A stretch of DNA of 64,000 bases from NCBI RefSeq assembly GCF_000374025.1, contig NZ_KB893175.1, positions 162,328 to 226,327 of the forward strand, in the 5' to 3' direction. Positions 55,662 through 64,000 of the stretch are shown one piece after another. The notes beneath the pieces were generated by a model, which was given only the letters and a program-made list of their open reading frames with translations, made no database searches and was not told where the DNA came from. The DNA comes from Spirosoma panaciterrae DSM 21099. Lineage in GTDB: Bacteria; Bacteroidota; Bacteroidia; Cytophagales; Spirosomataceae. A program made the translations under genes and the position numbers. How positions within the stretch are numbered: position 1 is the stretch's first letter; each line of letters opens with the position of its first letter.

Positions 55662-56046
55662 TTGTAATGAAGTTAAAATTACTTATGGGTTAGATTTTAA
55701 ATTTTTAGACTAGTAGAGCAATAACTGGTTACTTTTTATTGAAAAAAAAACTGCTTTATTGGCATGGACATACGTTGGATTTACCGGAAAAATTATACTT
55801 TATGCATTGTCATCTGCTGATTTGTTAGTTATGGTAATCGGTTGACAATAAAGAATTTATCAAAACAGCCTTCCTGAAAGTTTAATCCACTAAAGCGCTA
55901 TCGCCCATAGACTATTGGCTAACTTGATAAAGTACAAAATTGATTAAACGGCAGTTGTTTTAATTCCGTTTTAATGTCCAGGTTTTTATCAACTTTGATT
56001 CTCTGCAACAATGCGGCTGCATCCTATCCGTTTTAGCACAAACCCG
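55662..56046. other. AT-rich divergent intergenic region
   Basis: 385 bp between the receiver gene and yfhO, AT-rich, with an A run of ten near 55740 and no coding potential noticed. It should hold divergent promoters. Confidence 0.5.
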
Positions 56047-56054
56047 TATCTTTG
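56047..56054 (+). promoter_or_regulatory. Bacteroidota -7 promoter element for the YfhO gene
   Basis: TATCTTTG matches TAnnTTTG exactly. It lies 21 bp before the ATG at 56076 and overlaps the alternative TTG at 56052, which argues for the ATG start. Confidence 0.6.
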
Positions 56055-56075
56055 ACGTACGTATTAGTTGTTTTT

Positions 56076-58667
56076 ATGAGCCAACCAACCCGATTTCAAC
56101 GCCTGCGGCCTCATCTGATTGCCGTTTTGGGGCTATTTGTCCTAACCTTACTTTATTTCTCTCCTGTTTTATCGGGTAAAACCCTATCAATGCACGATGT
56201 TCAGGAAGCGTCGGCTGCTGCTCGTGAAATACGGGAAATCGCAAAACAAACCGGGGAAAAGCCACTTTGGACCGATGCCGTATTTAGTGGGATGCCCGGT
56301 TATATGATTGACTTCAATTATCCCTACATCTTAGTATATAAAGCGGTGATGGGAGTAATCAATATATTGCCGAATACAGCAAGTATCATTTTCGTCGTGA
56401 TGCTCAGTATGTATATTCTCCTAACGGTGCTGGGGTGTAACGCCTGGCTCGCATCGTTAGGGGCGGCTGCCTATGGACTAGGTACATTTAGCATAGTGAG
56501 TCTTGAGGCTGGCCACGTTTCCAAGATTTTTGCCCTGGGTTATGGGGCGGGTATGCTGGCTGGGGTTATTCTGACCCTGCGTGGGCGTTACTGGTTAGGG
56601 GCTGCCCTGACCGGTCTCTTTCTGTCAATGGAGTTGGGCGCTAATCACATCCAGATTACGTATTATCTGTTCATGACGGTTGGCCTGTATGTTCTTATTG
56701 AGGGCATCGCTTTGTTCAGAAACGGTAAGAGTCGTCAACTGGCCATTGGATTAGTGACTTTGGTTGTCGTTGGGGCAATAGCGGCTGGAAGTTTCGGTAA
56801 ACGATTGCTGGTTCTGAATCAATACACCAAAGAAACCATCCGGGGGAAATCGGAACTGACCGCAAAAACAACCAACCCTGACGGGAAAACACCCAGTAGT
56901 GAATCGAAAGGCGGACTAGACAAGGATTATGCCTTTACCTATAGTTATGGAAAAGCGGAAACGCTGACCCTTTTGATTCCAAGCGCATTCGGAGGGGCCT
57001 CAGGAGGAGGATTGACAACCGACTCGGAATTTTACAAGGCGATGGTTAATAGAGGAGTCGATCCGGGTTCGGCAAAACAATTGGCCGAATTGGGGGCGCC
57101 AACCTATTGGGGAGATCAGCCTATGGTAGGCGGGCCCGCCTATGCCGGTGCCGCTCTAATTTTCCTTTTTGTGCTAGGGATGTTTGTGATCCGGACCCCG
57201 ATACGTTGGTGGCTGCTGAGTGCTACCTTGTTGATGGTGATGCTGGCCTGGGGTAAGAACCTGATGTTTTTCAACGAATTCCTGTTTGATTACCTGCCTT
57301 ATCTAAACAAGTTTAGAGCCATGACAATGGCGTTTTGTCTGGCTCAGTTGTTTTTGGCGGCTGGCGCTGCCTTGGGAATACAGACCATTGTGAATGAAAA
57401 GCTTTCCCTGGCTCAACTGCGCCAGCCATTACTCATTAGTCTGGGTATTACGGGCGGGTTGGCCCTGGTGATGGCGGTCATGGGAGGGGCCTTCTTTAAT
57501 TTTCAGACACCAAACGATGTCATGATCTTATCCAGGTACTTTGGGGATGCGGCTAAAGACTTTCTGGCCCCGCTCATTAGTGATCGGCAAGGCATGATGC
57601 GCTCGGATGCCTTCCGTTCCGCAATCCTGATTGTACTGACGGCTGGAGTTGTCTGGTTGTTTATTGCCGATAAAATCAAATCGACTTTGTTTTATTCACT
57701 GCTCCTGGCTGTAGTGATTTTCGATCTGTTTGCTGTTGATAAACGATTCCTGAACAACGCTGATTTCGTTCCCAAATCGCAGGTAACTACCATTTTCGAA
57801 GCAACTCCGGCCGATGAGCAGATTCTTCAGGATAAGTCGCTGGGGTATCGAGTATTTGACCAGACGGGCTCCTTTATGGAAAGCAACCGGGCTTCCTATT
57901 TCCATCGGTCGGTAGGTGGATACAACACCACCCGGCTTCGGCGCTACAATGAACTGATTAATTACGCCTTCCAGGCCAATACACTGCATCTGCTCAATAT
58001 GCTGAATGCAAAGTATGTTATTCAGCAGGGACAGCCTGATCCGGCAAACCCACAACAACAAGGTGGGCCTGTTGTAATTCCGAACCCCGAAGTGCTGGGT
58101 GCTGCCTGGTTTGTAAGCACGGTTCAGCAGGTAGCTGATGCCGATGCGGAAATGGCGGCCATGAAAACCCTGAACCCGCGCGATTCGGCCGTTGTGGATA
58201 AGCGGTTTGCCACGCAGTTGGGTAATTTACCCTCGCAAATGGACCACACAGGTAGTACCATCCAATTGACGAACTATCGTCCTGATAAGCTGATCTATGA
58301 GACCAATGCGGTTCGGGATGGCCTGGTTGTGTTTTCGGAAGTCTATTATCGGGGCGAAGAGGACTGGCAGGCGTTTATTGATGGAAAGCCCGCTCCACAT
58401 CTACGGGCCAATTACACATTACGAGCGATGCGTGTTCCGGCGGGTAAGCATACGATCGAGTTTCGGTTCGATCCACCCCTGGCCAAAACGGGCGACATGA
58501 TTGATCTGATCTGTAATGTGCTCCTGATCGGGTTAATCGGCTTCGTTATTTTTTACGAAAACCGCAATCGGCCCGTTGGCCCTTCACCCCAGCCTGAAGT
58601 CGCTATCTCACCTGCGGTAGAGGCCCCGAAATCTTCTTCGACGAAATCAAATGCCCGAAAGGCATAG
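56076..58667 (+). CDS. YfhO-family membrane protein
   Basis: 863 residues from the ATG at 56076. An N-terminal helix, then about twelve membrane helices with the GMPGYMIDFNYPY segment and ANHIQITYYLF after the first helices, and a C-terminal soluble part of about 150 residues with beta structure (FSEVYYRGEEDWQAFIDGK). YfhO proteins are GT-C-like and are linked to glycosylation of lipoteichoic acid in Firmicutes; the role in Bacteroidota is less certain. Placement beside the polysaccharide region is suggestive. Confidence 0.9.
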   Translation: MSQPTRFQRLRPHLIAVLGLFVLTLLYFSPVLSGKTLSMHDVQEASAAAREIREIAKQTGEKPLWTDAVFSGMPGYMIDFNYPYILVYKAVMGVINILPNTASIIFVVMLSMYILLTVLGCNAWLASLGAAAYGLGTFSIVSLEAGHVSKIFALGYGAGMLAGVILTLRGRYWLGAALTGLFLSMELGANHIQITYYLFMTVGLYVLIEGIALFRNGKSRQLAIGLVTLVVVGAIAAGSFGKRLLVLNQYTKETIRGKSELTAKTTNPDGKTPSSESKGGLDKDYAFTYSYGKAETLTLLIPSAFGGASGGGLTTDSEFYKAMVNRGVDPGSAKQLAELGAPTYWGDQPMVGGPAYAGAALIFLFVLGMFVIRTPIRWWLLSATLLMVMLAWGKNLMFFNEFLFDYLPYLNKFRAMTMAFCLAQLFLAAGAALGIQTIVNEKLSLAQLRQPLLISLGITGGLALVMAVMGGAFFNFQTPNDVMILSRYFGDAAKDFLAPLISDRQGMMRSDAFRSAILIVLTAGVVWLFIADKIKSTLFYSLLLAVVIFDLFAVDKRFLNNADFVPKSQVTTIFEATPADEQILQDKSLGYRVFDQTGSFMESNRASYFHRSVGGYNTTRLRRYNELINYAFQANTLHLLNMLNAKYVIQQGQPDPANPQQQGGPVVIPNPEVLGAAWFVSTVQQVADADAEMAAMKTLNPRDSAVVDKRFATQLGNLPSQMDHTGSTIQLTNYRPDKLIYETNAVRDGLVVFSEVYYRGEEDWQAFIDGKPAPHLRANYTLRAMRVPAGKHTIEFRFDPPLAKTGDMIDLICNVLLIGLIGFVIFYENRNRPVGPSPQPEVAISPAVEAPKSSSTKSNARKA

Positions 58668-58680
58668 CAACTGCCAATAT

Positions 58681-58735
58681 ATTGCCCCTAAAAAAGCCCT
58701 GGCTATATCCTAGCCAGGGCTTTTTTAGGGGCAAT
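58681..58735. terminator. Strong bidirectional terminator between yfhO and the THX gene
   Basis: A perfect stem of 25 bp (ATTGCCCCTAAAAAAGCCC and on) with loop TATCC. T runs of six occur on both strands, so it can end both the plus-strand yfhO and the minus-strand THX transcripts. Confidence 0.9.
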
Positions 58736-58737
58736 AA

Positions 58738-58866
58738 TTACTTTTTAGAGGGAGGTTGAGTTGCCGTTTTTTTCGCACCTGACCGCTTGGGTTTCTGTGG
58801 ACGGGTTTTGCCATACGACCCCATAGAAATTTTACCTTTCCGAGTTTTGCTATCGCCTTTGCCCAT
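58738..58866 (-). CDS. 30S ribosomal protein THX
   Basis: A 42-residue, Lys/Arg-rich protein starting MGKGDSKTRKGKISMGSYGK and ending in basic and Pro/Ser-rich residues, the exact form of the Bacteroidota 30S ribosomal THX protein. It binds in the small-subunit head near 16S rRNA. The stop lies 3 bp from the strong terminator. Confidence 0.85.
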   Translation of the reverse strand: MGKGDSKTRKGKISMGSYGKTRPQKPKRSGAKKTATQPPSKK

Positions 58867-59182
58867 ACGTCGAGATTCGTTTAGTTGAATTAGTTTTATA
58901 TTTTATTTGAAAAAGTCAAAATTGTTGAAATTTACTGGTCATACCGTCTGTCCGTAACCAGCAAGCCGATCGCCATTAGTAGAAGATGAGATGAGTTACT
59001 TTCGAAAAAAAAACGTCTCCTGGCACTTGTTTGAGGCAGTTTTCGCTCAAAAAAAGGGTTGTATATATGCTCAGTTTTTTAACTATACATGTAACATACT
59101 TTCAAATGTTTATTATACGGCTATAAGGGTAAATAAGAATTAACATTATTGTTTATTAAATAAATTAAGTAATTTTTTTTAG
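58867..59182. other. AT-rich region upstream of the FIST operon
   Basis: About 316 bp, strongly AT-rich with a long T run at 59171-59180 and no coding potential. It probably holds the promoter of the THX gene on one side and of the FIST operon on the other. Confidence 0.5.
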
Positions 59183-59190
59183 TAGTTTTG
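59183..59190 (+). promoter_or_regulatory. Bacteroidota -7 promoter element for the FIST operon
   Basis: TAGTTTTG matches TAnnTTTG, 49 bp upstream of the ATG at 59239, in a very AT-rich setting that raises chance matches. Confidence 0.45.
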
Positions 59191-59238
59191 TAGGTAAACA
59201 AAATAGCCTATTATTGTGATTTTTAGCAATTCATCTAT

Positions 59239-60378
59239 ATGAAAATAAGGCAATCCAGATTTTCGGCAAATAACTGGGAAACAGTTTCTGAATCTCCTGA
59301 TTTTTTAGCCGAGAAGGCACAACTCGTACTAGCTTTCGGAGGGCGGAAATTGTTGGAAACAATAGATGCTTATGGTTATTTACGGGAAATTTATCCAAAT
59401 GCCCAAATTGTTATTAATTCTACATCCGGCGAAATTTTAGCTGATAAAGTTTATGATGATACCTTGGTGGTAACATCAGTATGGTTCGAAAAGTCGATGG
59501 TACGAACCGTGCAGTTTGATATCAGCAATCATAAAGATAGCGGACGAGTTGGCGAACAGGTCGCACAGGCACTCGATGGGGAAGAACTGGCCGGTATCAT
59601 TCTTATTTCGGATGGTGGCGTAGTGAATGGAAGTGAACTTACAGGAGCAGCCAACCGATGCCTGAATCGGCTGGTGCCTGTCATTGGTGGTTTAGCAGGG
59701 GACGCTGACCGATTTGAGCGGACCCTGGTTGGCGCTAACCAGAATCCTGAATCCGGTAAAGTAGTGGGTATCGGATTGTATGGCCAGGAATTGAAAATCG
59801 GTCATGGAACCATGGGAGGGTGGGATGTTTTCGGACCCGAACGTGAAGTAACAAAGTCGACCTATAATGAGCTTTACCAGATCGACGACCGGAGCGCGCT
59901 GGATCTGTACAAAGATTATTTAGGTAAATATGCTGAAGGATTGCCCGGCACAGCCTTACTTTTCCCCTTGTCGATTAAAATAACACCGGAATCAAGGCCG
60001 CTCGTTCGCACGATTTTATCCATCGATGAATCGGCAAAAAGTATGACGTTTGCCGGTGATATTCCAGAAGGGTCAACAGTTCGGTTTATGCGGCCGAATC
60101 TGGATCGGTTGGTTGAAGCTTCGGCAACGGCTGCCCAAAACTCATTGACACAATTGGGTGCTACTCCCGAGCTTGCCTTATTGATTAGCTGCGTAGGCCG
60201 AAAGTTGGTGTTAGGGCAGCGAACGGAAGAGGAGGTGGAAGTAGCCCGAGGGATTTTTGGAAGTAAGCCCTGTATGACCGGCTTCTACTCCTACGGTGAA
60301 ATTGCACCAGCAGGGCCTAATTCGCCAGGCGAACTGCATAATCAAACTATGACCATAACCATTTTCTCGGAGCAGTAA
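59239..60378 (+). CDS. FIST domain signal-transduction protein
   Basis: 379 residues covering FIST_N and FIST_C. FGGRKLLETIDAYGYLREIYPN is the start of FIST_N, and VPVIGGLAGDADRFERTLVG plus GLYGQELKIGHGTMGGWDVFGPE continue it; FIST_C ends with ACMTGFYSYGEIAP-like PCMTGFYSYGEI. FIST is thought to be a sensory domain for small ligands, possibly amino acids. No signal peptide, so it is cytosolic. The hybrid kinase gene starts 3 bp later. Confidence 0.9.
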   Translation: MKIRQSRFSANNWETVSESPDFLAEKAQLVLAFGGRKLLETIDAYGYLREIYPNAQIVINSTSGEILADKVYDDTLVVTSVWFEKSMVRTVQFDISNHKDSGRVGEQVAQALDGEELAGIILISDGGVVNGSELTGAANRCLNRLVPVIGGLAGDADRFERTLVGANQNPESGKVVGIGLYGQELKIGHGTMGGWDVFGPEREVTKSTYNELYQIDDRSALDLYKDYLGKYAEGLPGTALLFPLSIKITPESRPLVRTILSIDESAKSMTFAGDIPEGSTVRFMRPNLDRLVEASATAAQNSLTQLGATPELALLISCVGRKLVLGQRTEEEVEVARGIFGSKPCMTGFYSYGEIAPAGPNSPGELHNQTMTITIFSEQ

Positions 60379-60381
60379 GGA

Positions 60382-61911
60382 ATGAATGAGGCATCGTTAC
60401 ATAAAACATTAGTACGTCAGATAAACCGGCATTTGACCAAAGAATGCCTTCAGAATGAAAATCTGCAGCAGTTTATTCAGTCGGTCAATGAGTCTTATCA
60501 GAACTTTGCCCGCGATAATGAACTTCTGGAGCATTCGGCACTCCTAAACGATCGGGAGTATTCGAAAGTCAATCAGCGATTGAAAGAAGAGGTGAGCCAG
60601 CGCCGGGAATCGGTCGAAAAACTGATGGAGGCTATTGTGCTGATTGAAGTGCCCGAAGGGGAGTCGATTGCCGATTTTGACAATGATAATCTGGTTGGGC
60701 TGGTTAATTTTCTGCAACGGCAGATCGAGTACCGGAAAACTATCGAGGCTGAGTTAAGGCAGGCCAAGGATGAAGCCGAGAAAGCTACGCAGGCCAAGTC
60801 GGACTTCCTGTCGATGATGAGCCATGAAATTCGTACTCCCCTCAATGGGATTGTCGGTATGACGTATCTGATGCTTCAGGAAGAAGTGCCGCCAACGATG
60901 GTCGAAAATCTGAAAACGCTTCAGTTCTCGATCGAACACCTGCAAGCCCTGATCAACGATATTCTGGACTTCAGCAAGATCGAAGCCGGAAAAGTGGAAC
61001 TCGAAGAAACTACGTTCGATTTCAAACAACTGGTTTCGAATATTAAACGGGCGCAGCAGGCAAAAGCCCAGGAAAAAGGGAACCGGATTCGACTGATGAT
61101 CGATGATGATATTCCCAATGCGCTGATTGGCGATTCACTTCGAATAGGGCAGGTACTTACCAATCTGGTTTCCAATGCGATCAAGTTTACGCATCATGGA
61201 ACGATCACCATCGAACTGGCCCTGGAAAACCGCACCGAAGAAATGGCCTCCATCTTTGTGTCGGTTCAGGATACCGGAATCGGTATTGCCGCCGATAAAC
61301 AGGAAGCCATTTTTAATATGTTTACTCAGGCCAACTCGGCCACTACCCGTAAGTTTGGTGGAACAGGACTTGGGCTCGTCATTACTAAAAAGTTACTGGA
61401 GTTGTACGGAAGTGCAATTCGGGTCGATAGCCAGGAGGGTAAAGGGGCTACATTCTCATTTATATTAAACTTACCGATTAGCCAATCGGCTGCCGTTACG
61501 CTGGCCGTTCCCGATACAGTGGATGAGAAAACGCTGAAAGGGCTGCATATTCTGCTGGTTGAAGATTATCCTGTCAATGTGAAGGTGGCTTTGAAGTTTC
61601 TTCACAAATGGGGAATCGAGGTGGATACCGCCGAAAATGGGCAGGTGGGTGTTGATAAATGCCGGGCCAACAACTATGATCTGGTGCTGATGGACTTGCA
61701 GATGCCCGTGATGGATGGCTACACGGCTGCCGCAGAAATCCGGAAAATGAATTCCCGAATCCCCATTGTTGCCTTGACAGCCTCAGCTACGTTTAGCAAT
61801 CGCGACCGGGCAGTACATGTAGGAATGGATGATTATGTCACCAAACCATTCAATCCTAAAGATTTATTTAATAAAATTGCAAAGTATAGCCAGCGTATTC
61901 CCGGCAATTGA
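60382..61911 (+). CDS. Hybrid histidine kinase with C-terminal receiver
   Basis: 509 residues. A coiled-coil N-terminus without an obvious sensor domain or membrane helix, HisKA with His148 in MMSHEIRTPLNG, HATPase_c (QVLTNLVSNAIKF, DTGIGIAADKQEAIF, FGGTGLGLVITKKL) and a receiver with Asp438 in LMDLQMPVMDGY. Being cytosolic and without its own input domain, it probably gets its signal from the FIST protein encoded 3 bp upstream. The Hpt protein downstream is the expected phosphate acceptor. Confidence 0.95.
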   Translation: MNEASLHKTLVRQINRHLTKECLQNENLQQFIQSVNESYQNFARDNELLEHSALLNDREYSKVNQRLKEEVSQRRESVEKLMEAIVLIEVPEGESIADFDNDNLVGLVNFLQRQIEYRKTIEAELRQAKDEAEKATQAKSDFLSMMSHEIRTPLNGIVGMTYLMLQEEVPPTMVENLKTLQFSIEHLQALINDILDFSKIEAGKVELEETTFDFKQLVSNIKRAQQAKAQEKGNRIRLMIDDDIPNALIGDSLRIGQVLTNLVSNAIKFTHHGTITIELALENRTEEMASIFVSVQDTGIGIAADKQEAIFNMFTQANSATTRKFGGTGLGLVITKKLLELYGSAIRVDSQEGKGATFSFILNLPISQSAAVTLAVPDTVDEKTLKGLHILLVEDYPVNVKVALKFLHKWGIEVDTAENGQVGVDKCRANNYDLVLMDLQMPVMDGYTAAAEIRKMNSRIPIVALTASATFSNRDRAVHVGMDDYVTKPFNPKDLFNKIAKYSQRIPGN

Positions 61912-61956
61912 TCGGTTGGCGAAACGTTTCTTCGTATTTATCTAAGGTACTTAACC

Positions 61957-62331
61957 ATGGAAAATTTTAATTCGGCTAGTTTGCATACTATCGATTATGG
62001 TCGTTTAAATGAACTATATGACGGCGATAACGAGCAGATAGCCAGTCTTTTCGAACTGTTTCTGGACGAGGTTTTTCCTGATTTTCGAGAAATAGAAATG
62101 GAAATCGATCGGCAAAACTGGGTGGAGGTGGCTAAAACAGCGCACAAAATGCTGCCCTGGGTTGGCATGGTTGGCCTGACTGCTTTAGAAGCCAAACTCC
62201 GTAGCATAGAAGCCCAGGCAAAAACAGACCCTAATCCAGAAGCAATACGATCAGCCTGGAATCAGTTTAAGTTTGGTCTTGACAAGGCCATGCCTTTGAT
62301 TCGGGAAGAGCTGACCCGGCTGACAAGCTAA
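61957..62331 (+). CDS. Histidine phosphotransfer (Hpt) domain protein
   Basis: 124 residues, all helical. Phosphorylatable His63 in AKTAHKMLPWVGMVGL, with the typical Lys after His. It takes phosphate from the receiver of the hybrid kinase encoded 45 bp upstream and passes it to an unknown response regulator; none is encoded next to it. Confidence 0.9.
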   Translation: MENFNSASLHTIDYGRLNELYDGDNEQIASLFELFLDEVFPDFREIEMEIDRQNWVEVAKTAHKMLPWVGMVGLTALEAKLRSIEAQAKTDPNPEAIRSAWNQFKFGLDKAMPLIREELTRLTS

Positions 62332-62368
62332 GCTGTCAGAAATCGATAAACTGTTTCGACCCTTATTT

Positions 62369-62398
62369 AGAAGCCCTTCGACCAGTCGAAGGGCTTCT
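62369..62398. terminator. Hairpin between Hpt and the convergent GT2
   Basis: A perfect 14-bp palindromic stem (AGAAGCCCTTCGAC / GTCGAAGGGCTTCT) with only two unpaired central bases, placed between convergent genes. No long T run. Confidence 0.65.
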
Positions 62399-62431
62399 GT
62401 CATTCCTGCTAAAAATGGGTATTAAACGATC

Positions 62432-63631
62432 CTATGCCGTTTCCTGCTGTGATTCTGACGTTTCTGTGTGCGGGGTGTGCAGGAATTTTTTGCCAGCCTG
62501 CTTGAAGTTGAGGAGTGTACGCATCATACTAAGAATGAGTTGCGGCAACACCATAAAGTCACTGATCGAGATTTTACGCCAGAGGTATAAGGGGATAGAC
62601 ATGGCCAGACTGAATGATAATACGCCAATCAACCCAGCCGAAAAGACCAGGAAAGCCGGATTATATATAACCAGGTTGACGAAAAAAAGAAGGCAGACCG
62701 CCACCAATAATAAGGTGCGGGGGAGGAGTAACGATTTCAGCAACGCGTTGAATGCATGGATATTTCCCCGGGTTAACTGGTTCATTCCAATGGCAAAGTA
62801 CTCCTTAATAAAGTAAACCTGAGCGGCAGTCCAGCGAGTACGCTGGCGCTCAAAAACCGCTATGTTCTGCACTTTCTCATCGAAAATAAATGCTTTGTGC
62901 AGATACCCAATTTTAATGCCTTCTATCAAAAGCAGCATTTCAAGCTCTTTGTCATAGCCACTGACGGTCTGAATCTGGTTCATGGCTCGTTTCATGACTG
63001 TAGGCTCAAAGCCCATCCCGGAGCCAATCAACGTAGCCGATAAACCCAACGCGCGCTGCCCTGCCCGGAACAAATTATTATTGACCTCTTCATTCATGGC
63101 GTCGAAGATAGCCACGCTCGTGTTGGTGTTTTTGGCCACCCGGTGCCCCTGAATTGCTTTCCAGCCTTTTTCAAACGCCTGATTGATGCGTTGTAAAAAA
63201 TCAGTAGCCATGTGGTTATCAGCATCCGAAATAACGATGATGTCGTAATAGTTTTCCGGAAGAGCATTTAGGGCAAAACGAATTGACTTCTGAACGGTCG
63301 ATTGTTCAAACTCAACAGGGATGATTTTGATTGGATAAGTGGCTAATTGCTCCAGGGTTTCAGGCTGAAACGAATCGGCAATGACGATCAGATCGTACCA
63401 CTCGGCCGGATACGACTGCTTAAGATTGGCGACCACAGAGCCTAGGATCACACTATCTTCCTTATAGGCGGGTATCAATACGGCAATACGGCGAAGGGTA
63501 CCCTGCACAGGAAGCGAATCGTCGGCCTTACCAACTCGGCCCGCTACAGCGCTTAGAAACAAGTAAAGAACATTGAATACCAGATAGCTAGTAACCAGTA
63601 AGAGAATCAAATAGTAGAGAGATGCTATCAT
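62432..63631 (-). CDS. Processive family 2 glycosyltransferase (paralogue of the gene at 16144)
   Basis: 399 residues from the ATG at 63631; a TTG-initiated longer frame starts at 63667. Same layout as the first copy: N-terminal helix, VLIPAYKEDSVI, DADNHMATDF, SGMGFEP, QRTRW, and a hydrophobic C-terminal part ending FLHTPHTETSE. Clearly a paralogue. Its nearest neighbours are the FIST operon and a transposase, so it does not belong to the main gene cluster but may act on the same polysaccharide. Confidence 0.9.
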   Translation of the reverse strand: MIASLYYLILLLVTSYLVFNVLYLFLSAVAGRVGKADDSLPVQGTLRRIAVLIPAYKEDSVILGSVVANLKQSYPAEWYDLIVIADSFQPETLEQLATYPIKIIPVEFEQSTVQKSIRFALNALPENYYDIIVISDADNHMATDFLQRINQAFEKGWKAIQGHRVAKNTNTSVAIFDAMNEEVNNNLFRAGQRALGLSATLIGSGMGFEPTVMKRAMNQIQTVSGYDKELEMLLLIEGIKIGYLHKAFIFDEKVQNIAVFERQRTRWTAAQVYFIKEYFAIGMNQLTRGNIHAFNALLKSLLLPRTLLLVAVCLLFFVNLVIYNPAFLVFSAGLIGVLSFSLAMSIPLYLWRKISISDFMVLPQLILSMMRTLLNFKQAGKKFLHTPHTETSESQQETA

Positions 63632-63751
63632 GCGAAGGCCTTTGGTGATATTGTCGCTTAAAGCCAAAATAACACAAAAAAAATATAAATAAGAAATACG
63701 GTATCTTATGTGTTTATTTAATTTGCTATATGGTAAATAAGTAGTCCTCGG

Positions 63752-64000
63752 TTATTGGTTTGCATTAAAAGCACTGAAGTTGATGATCAGCTTTCTACCC
63801 ACATTCACCAAACAGCGATTTAAGGCATAGGCTAAATCATCACTAGTCAAATAATCCTCAGGTCTTAGCCAGCCTCCTTTCAGATGACGCCATAGGGTTT
63901 CAGCAAGGTTAAGATGAGGGCAGTAAGCAGGCAAGAAAAACAGGTACAAACCTCTGGCTTCCCAAATCGGACGCATCCCTTGGATGTAGCCCGCTGTGTG
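63752..64000 (-). mobile_element. IS630-type transposase fragment, cut by the window edge
   Basis: The frame is open to base 64000. It encodes the C-terminal part of a DDE transposase of IS630 type (GLYLFFLPAYCPHLNLAETLWR, split here: FFLPAYCPHLNL and AETLWRHLKG), which contains the last catalytic Glu. The rest lies outside the window; terminal repeats could not be located. Confidence 0.8.

Noticed and set aside
1..64000. CRISPR arrays, rRNA and tRNA genes
   Set aside because: No regularly spaced direct repeats and no structured tRNA or rRNA segments were seen.

Overview
The window looks like a chromosomal segment of a Bacteroidota bacterium of the Cytophagales, close to Spirosoma-type genomes. 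The evidence is a type IX secretion C-terminal (CHU_C) domain, a 30S THX protein, a CarboxypepD_reg-like protein, YfhO, weak Shine-Dalgarno signals and several TAnnTTTG promoter elements just upstream of start codons. The organism call is inference; no rRNA or tRNA gene was recognised.

Positions 1-16000 are mostly housekeeping: the end of an AraC-type regulator, a periplasmic PQQ dehydrogenase, an acyltransferase, bioB, a lipoprotein, lpxH, a CarboxypepD_reg-like protein, cdsA behind a DUF2007 gene, a CPBP protease, dusB, an EamA transporter, a biotin carrier protein, a Tat-exported TIM-barrel protein, pyrH and frr. A candidate small RNA lies at 7800-7876 on the minus strand.

Positions 16100-58700 are an accessory surface-polysaccharide region. 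It holds a processive GT2, a short TolC-like protein, a Wzc/GumC-like co-polymerase with a degenerate P-loop, a GT2 fused to a GH26-like domain, a GH2-like lipoprotein, two near-identical flippases separated by a decayed copy of the GH2-like gene, several glycosyltransferases, an O-antigen ligase/polymerase, a sugar-phosphate transferase with an N-terminal receiver-like domain, a divergent response regulator and YfhO. Inside it sits a two-gene NRPS/PKS hybrid (20754-31565) with the order A-PCP-KS-AT-ACP-aminotransferase, then C-A-PCP-TE. An Sfp-type phosphopantetheinyl transferase that could activate the carrier domains lies 9 kb downstream. The assembly line predicts a small amide containing a beta,gamma-diamino acid. 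A separate operon (41730-47833) encodes a PQQ/PKD/cytochrome c/CBM oxidase-like protein, a TIM-barrel isomerase, a gluconate-dehydrogenase-subunit-3-like protein and a GMC oxidoreductase.

Positions 58700-64000 carry the THX gene, a three-gene FIST / hybrid histidine kinase / Hpt phosphorelay, a second copy of the processive GT2, and an IS630-type transposase cut by the window edge.
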